A stretch of 40,824 bases of DNA from Candidatus Yanofskyibacteriota bacterium (lineage in GTDB: Bacteria > Patescibacteriota > Minisyncoccia > 2-02-FULL-40-12 > GWA2-44-9): assembly GCA_016185505.1 (NCBI GenBank), contig JACPNL010000028.1:1-40824 (forward strand), given 5' to 3'. Shown here in pieces: positions 8,359 through 14,897 of the stretch. The position numbers were made by a program, and so were the translations under genes. The first letter of the stretch is position 1. The number at the start of each line of letters is the position of its first letter. The notes below the pieces were generated by a model that saw only the letters and a list, made by a program, of their open reading frames with translations, was not told the DNA's origin and did no database searches.

Positions 8359-9012
8359 ATGAAAGGACAAGCTGTGACGCGGTCTATTCTGGCTATTTTG
8401 TCGGTCGTTATTGTCTTAGCGTTGTGGAGCTGTAGAAGTATTCCGAGAACTCCAACCGTTCCTCCCACAACTCCCACGCCGGGAGGTGCCTATAATCCTC
8501 CTTCAGTTCCCGAGGGTTTATCCAGAGCTGATGTCATAAAAGAAACCAATCGCTATCGCAGAGCTAATGGGCTTAATCCTCTGATTGAAAATCAGCAGCT
8601 AAACTCTGCGGCTGACTTTAAGGTTAGAGACATGTTTGCTCGACAGTATTCTGGTCATTATGCTCCGGACGGTACTTCAAGAGTTAAAGAAGTGTTGGCA
8701 AGATTTGGCTATAGATACGCAATTGCAGGCGAAAACATAGTCAAGGGTAATTTTAGAAATTCTGCCGACGTATTATTAAGTTGGATGGGAGCCCCGGGCC
8801 ATAGAGCGAATATCTTAAAAGTAAATTTTAAGGACATAGGCGTTGCTACGGGTTACAGCGCTTTAGATGGTATGGAGGTAATGCTTTCTGTTCAGATATT
8901 TGGTACTACTGTTACAGATTGGCAGAAGTTATATTTATATACCTCAATCTTAGATTACGGATTAGAACGGAGGGGACAATGGCGGGACCGCTTGAACTTC
9001 TTTGCTCGTTAA
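8359..9012 (+). CDS. CAP/SCP-domain lipoprotein or secreted protein
   Basis: A 217-residue exported protein of the CAP (CRISP/antigen 5/PR-1) superfamily. Residues 1-27 form a signal sequence ending LALWSC; Cys27 could be lipidated, though Trp at -2 makes the lipobox atypical. A Pro/Thr-rich linker precedes the CAP domain (about 55-190), which keeps the cavity residues in SGHYAPDG, AGENIV and GHRANIL. Bacterial CAP proteins act in the envelope or outside the cell; substrates are mostly unknown. A TATAAT at 8331-8336 may be its -10 box. Its last 34 bases overlap a mini-ORF. Confidence 0.85.
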   Translation: MKGQAVTRSILAILSVVIVLALWSCRSIPRTPTVPPTTPTPGGAYNPPSVPEGLSRADVIKETNRYRRANGLNPLIENQQLNSAADFKVRDMFARQYSGHYAPDGTSRVKEVLARFGYRYAIAGENIVKGNFRNSADVLLSWMGAPGHRANILKVNFKDIGVATGYSALDGMEVMLSVQIFGTTVTDWQKLYLYTSILDYGLERRGQWRDRLNFFAR

Positions 9013-9053
9013 TAATTATTGCTCTGGGTTTTTGGTACCTGCTTAAAAAATAA
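8979..9053 (+). CDS. 24-residue membrane mini-protein
   Basis: ATG at 8979 is preceded by GGAGGGG, one of the best Shine-Dalgarno sites in the window. The product has a short polar start (MAGPLEL), one hydrophobic span (LLCSLIIIALGFWYLL) and a KK end. It overlaps the 3' end of the CAP gene in another frame and ends at the base of a terminator. The combination of ribosome site, membrane span, basic end and terminator argues for a real gene. No family recognised. Confidence 0.5.
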   Translation: MAGPLELLCSLIIIALGFWYLLKK

Positions 9054-9080
9054 AGGGGCCTCAATTGAGACCCTTATTTT
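9053..9080. terminator. Bidirectional terminator between convergent mini-ORFs
   Basis: AAGGG and CCCTT flank the palindrome CTCAATTGAG. The plus strand then reads TTATTTT and the minus strand TTTATTTTTT, so it can stop transcription from both sides. This fits the plus-strand mini-ORF ending at 9053 and the minus-strand one ending at 9079. Confidence 0.7.
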
Positions 9081-9165
9081 ACTTAGTCAATTTTTTAAAC
9101 AGCTGATCAATTAAAATGAATAGAGGGATAACAAAGACAATTAATACCAGGATTAATCCTTTCAT
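9079..9165 (-). CDS. 28-residue membrane mini-protein (minus strand)
   Basis: Reads MKGLILVLIVFVIPL, then FILIDQLFKKLTK: one 19-residue hydrophobic span with a basic tail, the usual shape of bacterial membrane microproteins. The ribosome site is modest (ACAGGCG upstream). It faces the mini-ORF at 8979 across a two-way terminator, which raises the odds that both are real, but 28 residues can arise by chance. Confidence 0.35.
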   Translation of the reverse strand: MKGLILVLIVFVIPLFILIDQLFKKLTK

Positions 9166-9290
9166 TTGCGCCTGTCACGTCTGTGGAAAAATACTTTTTA
9201 ATTATATATGAACTAGCCAGAAATGCTAGGGCTTGCTTTTTGTCAAAATTTGTGGTAAATAATTCATACTGCCACGGAAAGGAGCTGCTG

Positions 9291-9506
9291 ATGGTCAAAT
9301 GTGTTCAGCCCAACGCGCCCTGGGTGAAATGCTGTATCTGTAAAAAGAGAATCAAAACTTGTGAAAGGAAAAAACCAGTGGGCAAACTCAACGATTATAC
9401 CTGTCCTGTTCATGATGAAGGTTGCCAACTTCAGAATGGCAAGTGGGTTTGTTCTTTTATGCATTGGGAAATTGCCATCAAAAAGTATTATGGCACGGTG
9501 GTCTAG
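9291..9506 (+). CDS. Cysteine-rich 71-residue protein
   Basis: The start at 9291 is chosen because AAAGGAG lies 6 nt upstream; a longer in-frame reading from 9183 has no such site. The product MVKCVQPNAPWVKCCICKK... has CCxxC, a lone Cys in KTCERK, CPVHDEGC and VCSF, suggesting a small zinc-binding or disulphide protein. Family not recognised. Terminator hairpins follow it, so it looks monocistronic. Confidence 0.6.
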   Translation: MVKCVQPNAPWVKCCICKKRIKTCERKKPVGKLNDYTCPVHDEGCQLQNGKWVCSFMHWEIAIKKYYGTVV

Positions 9507-9580
9507 GCCGAGTTTATCTCGGCCAAGCACCAGTCGGTGCCCGACTAGTCCCGTATAGAATTGTACGGGGCTTTTCTTTT
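9506..9580 (+). terminator. Tandem hairpins ending in an intrinsic terminator
   Basis: First GGCCGAG-tttat-CTCGGCC (9506-9524), then CACC-agtc-GGTG, then AGTCCCGT (9547-9554) paired with ACGGGGCT (9565-9572, one G.T) and TTTTCTTTT. Only the last has a U-tract. Confidence 0.65.
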
Positions 9581-9606
9581 ACTCAACTTTTTGTTAGAAA
9601 AGTTTA

Positions 9607-10518
9607 ATGCAATCCAAAAAATTAAAACTAATTCACCTCGGCATTCTTCTCTGTCTCTCTGTCTTCGCGTTCTCCACTCATTCCGCTGCTCAACAAAAAG
9701 ACGGCCTGCTCAAAATATATTTCTTCGATGTTGGGCAGGGGGATGCGATATTTATTGAGGCGCCGAATGGGAATCAGGTTTTGATTGATGGCGGGCCAGA
9801 TAATATGGTTGTTCAGAAATTGGGGGAAACAATGCCGTTTTACGATAAAGACATTGATTTGGTTGTTATGACGCATTCTGACGCGGACCATGTTACCGGA
9901 TTGATAGAAGTTCTGAAAAGATACGAGGTGGAAAGTATTGTTTATTCAAATATCGTTCGCGATTCCGCTCTGTATGGCGCTTGGCAGGAAGCAGTTGGCG
10001 AAGAGGATGCAAATATCGCTGACCCCGTGTCGGGGAAAGTAATTGATTTAGGGAGTGGTGTGACGCTGACGATAGTTCACCCTGCCGAATCGCTAGCTAG
10101 CCAAAAGATGGAAAAGACAAATAACGACTCGGTTGTTTTAACGCTCAAATACGGTGAAATGGAGGTCTTGCTGGCCGGAGATATTGAGGCCAAAGCAGAA
10201 AGACAGATTATATTAAATAGCAACCTTGTGGAGGGCGCTCCTCCACAAGGCCTTAATGCTGATATTCTGAAGGTCGGTCACCATGGTTCAAAAACATCTA
10301 CGACCGGAGAATTCTTGTACGAGGTTTCGCCGCAGGTTGCGATTATACAGGTTGGGGCAAAAAACAGATATGGCCACCCGACACAGGAAGTTTTGAAACG
10401 GCTGGAAGATTATGGTATAAGATATTATCGTACTGATACTGACGGCGATATCAAGGTTGTCAGCGACGGAGAAAATTATCAAATTATCACCGCCAACTCA
10501 AATCTATTGATATTTTGA
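9607..10518 (+). CDS. Secreted ComEC-like metallo-beta-lactamase-fold protein
   Basis: A 303-residue exported hydrolase-fold protein matching the C-terminal domain of ComEC. Residues 1-29 are a signal peptide (hydrophobic core, then STHSAAQQ). Family motifs: FFDVGQGDAIFIEAP, LIDGGPDN, metal-site THSDADH (89-95), LLAGDIE and KVGHHGSKTST, then VGAKNRYGHP. In ComEC this domain is thought to process incoming DNA outside the membrane. Here it is a separate gene 2.3 kb downstream of the membrane half, an arrangement consistent with a split ComEC, although stand-alone homologues also exist. A palindromic insertion adds VEGAPPQ just before the GHHGSK segment. Confidence 0.85.
   Translation: MQSKKLKLIHLGILLCLSVFAFSTHSAAQQKDGLLKIYFFDVGQGDAIFIEAPNGNQVLIDGGPDNMVVQKLGETMPFYDKDIDLVVMTHSDADHVTGLIEVLKRYEVESIVYSNIVRDSALYGAWQEAVGEEDANIADPVSGKVIDLGSGVTLTIVHPAESLASQKMEKTNNDSVVLTLKYGEMEVLLAGDIEAKAERQIILNSNLVEGAPPQGLNADILKVGHHGSKTSTTGEFLYEVSPQVAIIQVGAKNRYGHPTQEVLKRLEDYGIRYYRTDTDGDIKVVSDGENYQIITANSNLLIF
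10224..10250 (+). repeat. In-frame palindrome in the ComEC-like gene
   Basis: An 11-bp perfect stem (10224-10234 with 10240-10250, loop GCGCT), read as VEGAPPQ. A 23-nt stretch here is identical to one in map (37565-37587), in the same frame, although the genes are unrelated. Confidence 0.8.
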
Positions 10519-10572
10519 TATATCAATAGATTTCAGGAGTTTACATTTGGAGCCGGAGTCAATAATTACTAA

Positions 10573-10651
10573 TTTTATGATACTATCCCTAAGCCCCGCC
10601 AAGGCGGGGCCGGGATCCCGGCCGAAGGCCTAGGGATGATATATCATAAAA
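10573..10651. repeat. Three-arm cloverleaf-like foldback before ndk
   Basis: Outer strand TTTTATGATA (10573-10582) pairs with TATCATAAAA (10642-10651), then ATCCCTA with TAGGGAT. Inside are three consecutive arms: GCCCCGCC-aa-GGCGGGGC (10593-10610), CGGGATCCCG (10611-10620) and GGCC-gaa-GGCC (10620-10630). The middle arm is centred on GGATCC, as in the elements at 17493, 38187 and 40460. Confidence 0.8.
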
Positions 10652-10659
10652 AATAAAAT

Positions 10660-11133
10660 ATGCCGCATAAAATACAAAAAACATTAGTGATCTTAAAACC
10701 CGACACTATTCATCGGGGAATAGTCGGGGAGATATTGGATAGATTTGAACAGAAAGGAATTAAAATAGTCGGTACTAAAATGCTCAAGATGACCGACCTG
10801 CTTTTGGATAAACATTATGCCCAACATAAAGGAAAGCACTTCTTGCCCAATCTTAAAAAATTTATGAAATCACTGCCGGTGATTCTGGTAGTTCTTGAGG
10901 GCTTGGATGTTGTTCGCGTAGTAAGAACCATGTGCGGGCCGACTGACGGCAAAAACGCGCCACCGGGCACGATAAGAGGGGATTACAGTATGTCTACATC
11001 GGCTACAATAATTCACGCCTCCGAGGACCTGAAAGCGGCAAAAAAAGAAATAAGTATATTTTTTAAAAAATCAGAAATTTTCGGTTATAGACGTCCAGAT
11101 ATCCACTTCTTTTACGCCGAGGATGAGTTATAA
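10660..11133 (+). CDS. ndk: Nucleoside diphosphate kinase
   Basis: Transfers the gamma-phosphate of ATP to nucleoside diphosphates through a phosphohistidine. The 157-residue protein has the normal fold order: TLVILKPD at the N-terminus, PGTIRGDYS, then ATIIHASED with the catalytic His119. It is slightly longer than usual (about 140-150), with an insertion around the GKHFLPNLKKF segment and a short tail. The start abuts the cloverleaf-like foldback with no clear ribosome site. Placement with nrdJ in the same region is compatible with dNTP supply, but they are not one operon. Confidence 0.95.
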   Translation: MPHKIQKTLVILKPDTIHRGIVGEILDRFEQKGIKIVGTKMLKMTDLLLDKHYAQHKGKHFLPNLKKFMKSLPVILVVLEGLDVVRVVRTMCGPTDGKNAPPGTIRGDYSMSTSATIIHASEDLKAAKKEISIFFKKSEIFGYRRPDIHFFYAEDEL

Positions 11134-11201
11134 TTAAGTTAGGCCTTTCCCTTGTTTCCAAGCTTTAGGACAAATTATTTTGTTAGGGATTCTTACATGA
11201 T

Positions 11202-11307
11202 GGCAACCCCGTGGGGTTGCCCTGCGGAAACCCACTTTGCAAAACGCTGAAGACTTTGAGATAAAGGAGGGCTTTAATAAAACATGGACACGCTGTGTCC
11301 GTGTTTT
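11202..11307. other. Two hairpins in the ndk-antitoxin gap
   Basis: GGCAACCCC-gt-GGGGTTGCC (11202-11221) and a 13-bp stem 11279-11291/11295-11307 (one G.T) with a short T-run. The second could end ndk transcription. The rest of 11134-11371 shows no supported gene. Confidence 0.5.
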
Positions 11308-11371
11308 GTTGGTAAGAAGGATAATGTCTTAGCGAATGACGGAAGGGTTCTTCGTTTATGTGGATAGGTTA

Positions 11372-11401
11372 TTGTACATGCTGGCTACGCAATGCTATAA
11401 T
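11372..11401 (+). promoter_or_regulatory. Promoter of the Panacea toxin-antitoxin operon
   Basis: TTGTAC (11372-11377), an 18-nt spacer and a perfect TATAAT (11396-11401) with an extended TG at 11393. Transcription would start about 11408, only a few bases before the ATG at 11414, giving a nearly leaderless message. This supports 11414 rather than 11336 as the start. Confidence 0.7.
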
Positions 11402-11413
11402 AGACATATCAAT

Positions 11414-11917
11414 ATGGTTGTTATAAAAAGCCCAGAAATTAACGAGCGCCTGTATAGAAACGCCGTTTTATACTTTATTAAATACTGCAATAATCAGTAT
11501 TTACACGAAACCAAGCTTAATAAGCTGTTATACTATCTTGATTTTATTTCCTTCCGTGATTATAAGAAACCGGTTACTGGAGATGTTTATATTCACCAGC
11601 AATATGGGCCAGTTCCATCTCGTGTAGATGAAATTCTTGCTTCTCTAAAAAAGGAAGGAATAATTGACACAAAGGCCGTTGCTTATAAGGACGGGGAACT
11701 AATTCAGTTTGAACTTAAGAATGGGGACAATGTTGATGAAAATGTCTTCTCGACAGAACAGAAAGAACTCCTAAAAAAGATTTGTGACGAATTTGGCAAC
11801 TGGCCAACAGAGAAAATTGTAGCCCAAACGCATCTTGAAGCTCCTTGGTTCTATTCAAAGCCTTACGAAATCGTTGACTACGCGTATTCACGCGATATAG
11901 ATTTATTCCAGAAATAA
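11414..11917 (+). CDS. Panacea (SocA-like, DUF4065) antitoxin
   Basis: A 167-residue protein with the Panacea/SocA-like domain: ETKLNKLLYYLDFISF (about 31-46), a V-IHQQYGPVPSRVDEIL segment and the terminal THLEAPWFYS motif. Panacea domains are known antitoxins that neutralise many unrelated toxins. The next gene starts 10 bp after its stop and encodes a small toxin-like protein, making a two-gene module under one strong promoter. The start at 11414 is chosen from promoter position; the longer in-frame reading begins upstream of the promoter. Confidence 0.85.
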   Translation: MVVIKSPEINERLYRNAVLYFIKYCNNQYLHETKLNKLLYYLDFISFRDYKKPVTGDVYIHQQYGPVPSRVDEILASLKKEGIIDTKAVAYKDGELIQFELKNGDNVDENVFSTEQKELLKKICDEFGNWPTEKIVAQTHLEAPWFYSKPYEIVDYAYSRDIDLFQK

Positions 11918-11927
11918 TTTCTCGTTT

Positions 11928-12320
11928 ATGGCTTGGATATACGTTGAACGAGAAAATTTTATACGCATGTGTGATAAGATTGATGTCTCGGAAATTGTTC
12001 ACGAAGCCATCAAGGTCTGGGCTCCTGGAGTAAGTCGGTTTGAGCTTTCTCGTCAGAAACTTGTATATCGTTCGCCCCAAAATAGATATGAAGCATGGGC
12101 TGCTGGTATTCCAAATCCTGACAGTAATAAGGGGAAGAGCGGGGGTTATAGGGTGGTTTACTTCCTTGATTTAACAGAGAAAACTATAAATTTAGATTTT
12201 ATAGAGGAGCGTAAGAACCTAGGATTTAAGGATGATGGCTCCAAAGACAAGCAAAGATATAATGAATATGTAACAGAGCTTAAGAAATACTTAAAGAAGT
12301 TGGATGAACAAATTTATTAA
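11928..12320 (+). CDS. Probable toxin partner, RelE/HigB-like
   Basis: A 130-residue protein with a GKSGGYRVVYFLDLTEKTI segment (about 71-89), typical of the central strands of RelE/ParE-type mRNA interferases and related phage-associated toxins, followed by a Lys/Glu-rich helical tail. Position directly after a Panacea antitoxin supports a toxin role. Catalytic residues of RelE toxins are poorly conserved, so activity cannot be assigned. It ends in a perfect terminator. Confidence 0.65.
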   Translation: MAWIYVERENFIRMCDKIDVSEIVHEAIKVWAPGVSRFELSRQKLVYRSPQNRYEAWAAGIPNPDSNKGKSGGYRVVYFLDLTEKTINLDFIEERKNLGFKDDGSKDKQRYNEYVTELKKYLKKLDEQIY

Positions 12321-12348
12321 AAACACGCCAGTCAACTGGCGTGTTTTT
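12319..12348. terminator. Perfect bidirectional terminator
   Basis: 13-bp stem (12319-12331 with 12336-12348), loop TCAA, with A- and T-runs at its base. It serves the toxin gene and could also stop the convergent gene ending at 12384. Confidence 0.85.
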
Positions 12349-12383
12349 ACTCATACCGGCGGAACTGATGTGTTACTTAAATC

Positions 12384-12938
12384 TTAATCTAAGTATTGCT
12401 CAAATGGAAAGGTGTGTTTGTACTCCTTTTTAAAAAATGCGAATTTCGGGTGCATTCGATATTTTTTAGCCAGAATGGAATAAAAATAAATGGACGGTTC
12501 AACAATTGCTAACAAACCAAAGGGAGCAACAAGGGAAATAGTTGCCAACACAATCACGCCCTTGAAAAAGAGAAAGACTGCTGTACCAAAACCGACCAAA
12601 TACAAAGTCCAGCTATGCAGGACGGTAAGATAAAGTATATATACTAAATTCTTTTTATAAAAATACCAATTAAGCAAACCAATCGCTACGTTAACTCCAA
12701 GGGGAATGCCGATGATCAGGTTCCAAGATAATGGTACGACCACAACAGACCATATTGCTGTAATTACGAAAGCGTAGAGCATTACATTCCCTGGAAGCTG
12801 AAACCAAAGTTCAACTTCCTGTTTTTCTTCCGCCGTTAGATAAGAGTTATTGAGCGAATATACATTTGCATTTGCGCGAGCGGCGGCTTTTCTCATGATC
12901 TCTTGCTTAATTTCTTCCGTTGTTTGAGTCTTGGACAT
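12384..12938 (-). CDS. Integral membrane protein of unknown function
   Basis: A 184-residue protein with a charged N-terminal helix (MSKTQTTEEIKQE...) and about four membrane spans between residues 50 and 155, ending in a basic/aromatic cytoplasmic tail (KKYRMHPKFAFF). The longer in-frame reading to 13043 runs through the tRNA-Pro gene, so the ATG at 12938 is preferred. It lies downstream of rpmB and the tRNA on the same strand. I do not recognise the family. Confidence 0.7.
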   Translation of the reverse strand: MSKTQTTEEIKQEIMRKAAARANANVYSLNNSYLTAEEKQEVELWFQLPGNVMLYAFVITAIWSVVVVPLSWNLIIGIPLGVNVAIGLLNWYFYKKNLVYILYLTVLHSWTLYLVGFGTAVFLFFKGVIVLATISLVAPFGLLAIVEPSIYFYSILAKKYRMHPKFAFFKKEYKHTFPFEQYLD

Positions 12939-12985
12939 AAAGTTATTTTTCTTGTCTACCTTCTTTTTTGTTCTCCTCAAACATG

Positions 12986-13056
12986 TCGGGATGCCGGGGC
13001 TTGAACCCGGTTTGCCGGACCCCCAGCCCGGCGTAATACCCATATACTACATCCCG
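12986..13056 (-). tRNA. tRNA-Pro(GGG)
   Basis: Complete cloverleaf on the minus strand: acceptor CGGGATG/CATCCCG with the C1-G72 pair typical of bacterial tRNA-Pro; anticodon stem CCGGG/TCCGG around CTGGGGG (anticodon GGG); T-arm CCGGG-TTCAAGC-CCCGG; discriminator A. CCA is not encoded. The D-loop is short. It sits 3 bp from the rpmB stop codon. Confidence 0.93.
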
Positions 13057-13059
13057 GGG

Positions 13060-13263
13060 CTACTTTACTTTGTGAAGAGTTTTTATACAGTCGGTACAAA
13101 TTTTGATCCTCCGCCAGCCGGCGGATGCCGTCTTGTCAGGAATTTTAGCCCACTGAAGATTGGGTTTCTGGCGGTAAACTTTTGTCGGATTATAATGGCC
13201 TCGCAATAATTTGCGCTTTACCGCTCTCACTGGTTTTTTACCGCATTGGGGACAACGAGTCAT
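13060..13263 (-). CDS. rpmB: Ribosomal protein bL28
   Basis: A 67-residue large-subunit protein. CPQCGKKP near the start and the KPNLQW segment are L28 signatures; a second CTDC follows, so it may bind zinc. A short GC palindrome (CCGCCAGCCGGCGG, 13111-13124 on the plus strand) encodes the ASAGWRR stretch and may be a small insertion. Upstream on the minus strand lies a family-A spacer. Confidence 0.92.
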   Translation of the reverse strand: MTRCPQCGKKPVRAVKRKLLRGHYNPTKVYRQKPNLQWAKIPDKTASAGWRRIKICTDCIKTLHKVK

Positions 13264-13405
13264 AAATATATTAAAAATTAAATATTAAATATCAAAAACA
13301 CAAATCAAATATTAAAGATTTTCTTGAATTCTTGCCTTACCTTTGCTGTTATTTTTGATTTTTAATATGTATCTTTGATTTTTGATGTTTGATTTTTTAT
13401 TTGTC
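13264..13405. repeat. Family-A spacer, inverted copy
   Basis: Minus-strand version of the AT-rich self-complementary spacer found between many ribosomal genes here: the TTAAATATTAAATATCAAAAAC side faces rpmB and the TTTTGATTTTTAATATGTA side faces the protease gene. As in the plus-strand copies, the same edge lies next to the start codon of the ribosomal gene. Confidence 0.8.
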
Positions 13406-13440
13406 ATTATATCCTATCCTTGTTATTATTTCAAGCAGTA

Positions 13441-14046
13441 ATGGAATTCCGACTCTTTCTATATTTCATAATCATCCTTTCCGCCGTGTTTCATGAGTTT
13501 CTTCACGCTTGGACGGCTGACCAACTGGGGGATCCGACCGCAAAGCTACTGGGGCGGTTGACCCTGAATCCGTTAAAGCATATGGACTTGTTTGGAACGG
13601 TACTGTTGCCTTTGTTTTTGCTTTTCACGGTGGGAGGGTTTATCGGATATGCCAAACCGGTGCCATATAATCCTCTTAATTTAAGAGATAGGAAATATGG
13701 CGATACGAAAGTTGCTTTCGCGGGTCCGGCCGGGAATTTCTTGCTGGCCGTATTATTTGCTCCGCTTGTCAGGTTCGCGCCGCTTGAGGGGGCGTTTGTG
13801 CTGGCGATAACTTGGATAATATACATAAACATATTTCTTGGACTGTTCAATCTTATTCCTATTCCTCCGTTGGACGGTTCTAAATTACTGATGAATTTAT
13901 TTCCGCGTTCCCGTTTCGCGCTCATGCAGTTTTCTTTTGTAGGCGTGTTTCTCGCCATTATGTTTGCGATAATATTCCTGCCCGGCCTTGCTTCTCTCAT
14001 ATATTACGGCCTAACCGGCCAAGCGTTCCTGCCGGTGAGATTCTAA
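13441..14046 (+). CDS. Site-2-protease-family (M50) membrane metalloprotease
   Basis: A 201-residue intramembrane zinc protease of the minimal S2P class. HEFLH (about 19-23) is the HExxH zinc motif in the first helix; the third ligand is in LFNLIPIPPLDGSKLL (about 141-156). Four to six membrane spans, no PDZ domain. Start ATG 13441 is preferred to an in-frame TTG at 13420. Substrate unknown; neighbours are unrelated. Confidence 0.88.
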   Translation: MEFRLFLYFIIILSAVFHEFLHAWTADQLGDPTAKLLGRLTLNPLKHMDLFGTVLLPLFLLFTVGGFIGYAKPVPYNPLNLRDRKYGDTKVAFAGPAGNFLLAVLFAPLVRFAPLEGAFVLAITWIIYINIFLGLFNLIPIPPLDGSKLLMNLFPRSRFALMQFSFVGVFLAIMFAIIFLPGLASLIYYGLTGQAFLPVRF

Positions 14047-14064
14047 GCGCGGCAATTTCTAAAC

Positions 14065-14093
14065 TTGAAAGTAAATTTGGTCTTTGTTAAAAT
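14065..14093 (+). promoter_or_regulatory. Promoter of hicBA
   Basis: TTGAAA (14065-14070), 17-nt spacer, TAAAAT (14088-14093); start about 14100, six bases before hicB, so nearly leaderless. Confidence 0.6.
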
Positions 14094-14105
14094 TAAAGCA
14101 CAATT

Positions 14106-14357
14106 ATGGCTAAGAAAATTTTGGAAATAAAAACAATATGTGGCTCATTTAAGTGCGTCTTTGAGCCGGAGCCGGATATGGGAGGATATATGATCACTGT
14201 TCCTCAAAGACCAGATGTCGTTTCTTGGGGCAAAACAATGGCTCACGCCAAAAAGATGGCCAAGGAAGCTATCGAGTGTTCAATTGAAGGAGATATAATT
14301 ATCGCCGCCGAAAAAAGAGGAGAGATTTCTATCATAAGATCGCGGGCTGTTTTATGA
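14106..14357 (+). CDS. hicB: HicB-family antitoxin
   Basis: An 83-residue partial-RNase-H-fold antitoxin: [38 protein letters not shown] is the HicB core. It lacks a C-terminal DNA-binding domain, so it is the short form. Its TGA overlaps the hicA ATG (ATGA), giving translational coupling, with antitoxin first. The product should bind and block HicA. Confidence 0.88.
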   Translation: MAKKILEIKTICGSFKCVFEPEPDMGGYMITVPQRPDVVSWGKTMAHAKKMAKEAIECSIEGDIIIAAEKRGEISIIRSRAVL

Positions 14358-14575
14358 GCATTCTCCCGATACCCTCTGCTCGCGAAGTGCTTCGTCGGTT
14401 GATTCGTTTTGGTTTTCGGATCGTCAATTATAAAGGTAGTCACGTAAAACTCTTTAATTCTGTTAGCGGTAGGCGCACAGAAGTTCCGATGCACCCGGGT
14501 GATTTGGGGCGGAAGTTAACTGGTAAAATTCTCAAACAAGCCGGAATTAAAATTGGCGACTTTTTAAAGTTATAG
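14354..14575 (+). CDS. hicA: HicA-family toxin (mRNA interferase)
   Basis: A 73-residue double-stranded-RNA-binding-fold toxin. GSHVKLFN (about 29-36) carries the catalytic His, and [22 protein letters not shown] is the conserved C-terminal half. Both the active-site His and normal length are kept, so it looks functional. Confidence 0.9.
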   Translation: MSILPIPSAREVLRRLIRFGFRIVNYKGSHVKLFNSVSGRRTEVPMHPGDLGRKLTGKILKQAGIKIGDFLKL

Positions 14576-14579
14576 TAAA

Positions 14580-14897
14580 ATGGCAAGCATTGTTTATGTA
14601 TTTCTGGGACTGTTTGTCGGAGTGGGACTGGTTTTGATTTTTTCGCATTCGGCCCGCGAGAAGGTTGTCGGCATCTGTGAAGTCGCTTTTAGCCGGTCGG
14701 CGAAAAAGAACGCTAACAAAGAAAAAATTCTCGAACTTTTGAAAGAAAAGGACGAAATGAGTAATTCAGAGATACGCGAGGCGCTGGGGGTTTCCAGAAA
14801 TACAGTTGGGCGATATCTAGATGAGTTAGAACGAGAGAGTAAGGTCGAACAAGTCGGCGTTGTTGGTCAAAATGTCCGCTACCGGCTTATACAATGA
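14580..14897 (+). CDS. Membrane-anchored winged-helix regulator
   Basis: A 105-residue protein with one N-terminal membrane span (about 3-22, GLFVGVGLVLIF) and a C-terminal winged helix-turn-helix (about 45-103: MSNSEIREALGVSRNTVGRY, wing VEQVGVVGQNVRYRL). A DNA-binding domain tethered to the membrane suggests signal-linked transcription control. Its TGA abuts the ATG of the next gene, so it and the kinase-like gene form an operon and probably a functional pair. Confidence 0.75.
   Translation: MASIVYVFLGLFVGVGLVLIFSHSAREKVVGICEVAFSRSAKKNANKEKILELLKEKDEMSNSEIREALGVSRNTVGRYLDELERESKVEQVGVVGQNVRYRLIQ

Noticed and set aside
9183-9290. Longer start of the Cys-rich protein at 9291
   Set aside because: No ribosome site at 9183, whereas AAAGGAG precedes the internal ATG.
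11284-11367. 27-codon ORF (MDTLCPCFVGKKDNVLANDG...) after an AAAGGAGGG motif
   Set aside because: The ribosome-site spacing is about 13 nt, the start lies inside a strong hairpin and composition is not protein-like.
12939-13043. N-terminal extension of the minus-strand membrane gene
   Set aside because: It reads through the tRNA-Pro gene; the ATG at 12938 gives a sensible start.
13264-13405. CRISPR array or direct-repeat cluster
   Set aside because: The repeats here and in the ribosomal spacers are self-complementary units at separate junctions, not regularly spaced repeats with unique spacers; no cas genes were seen.
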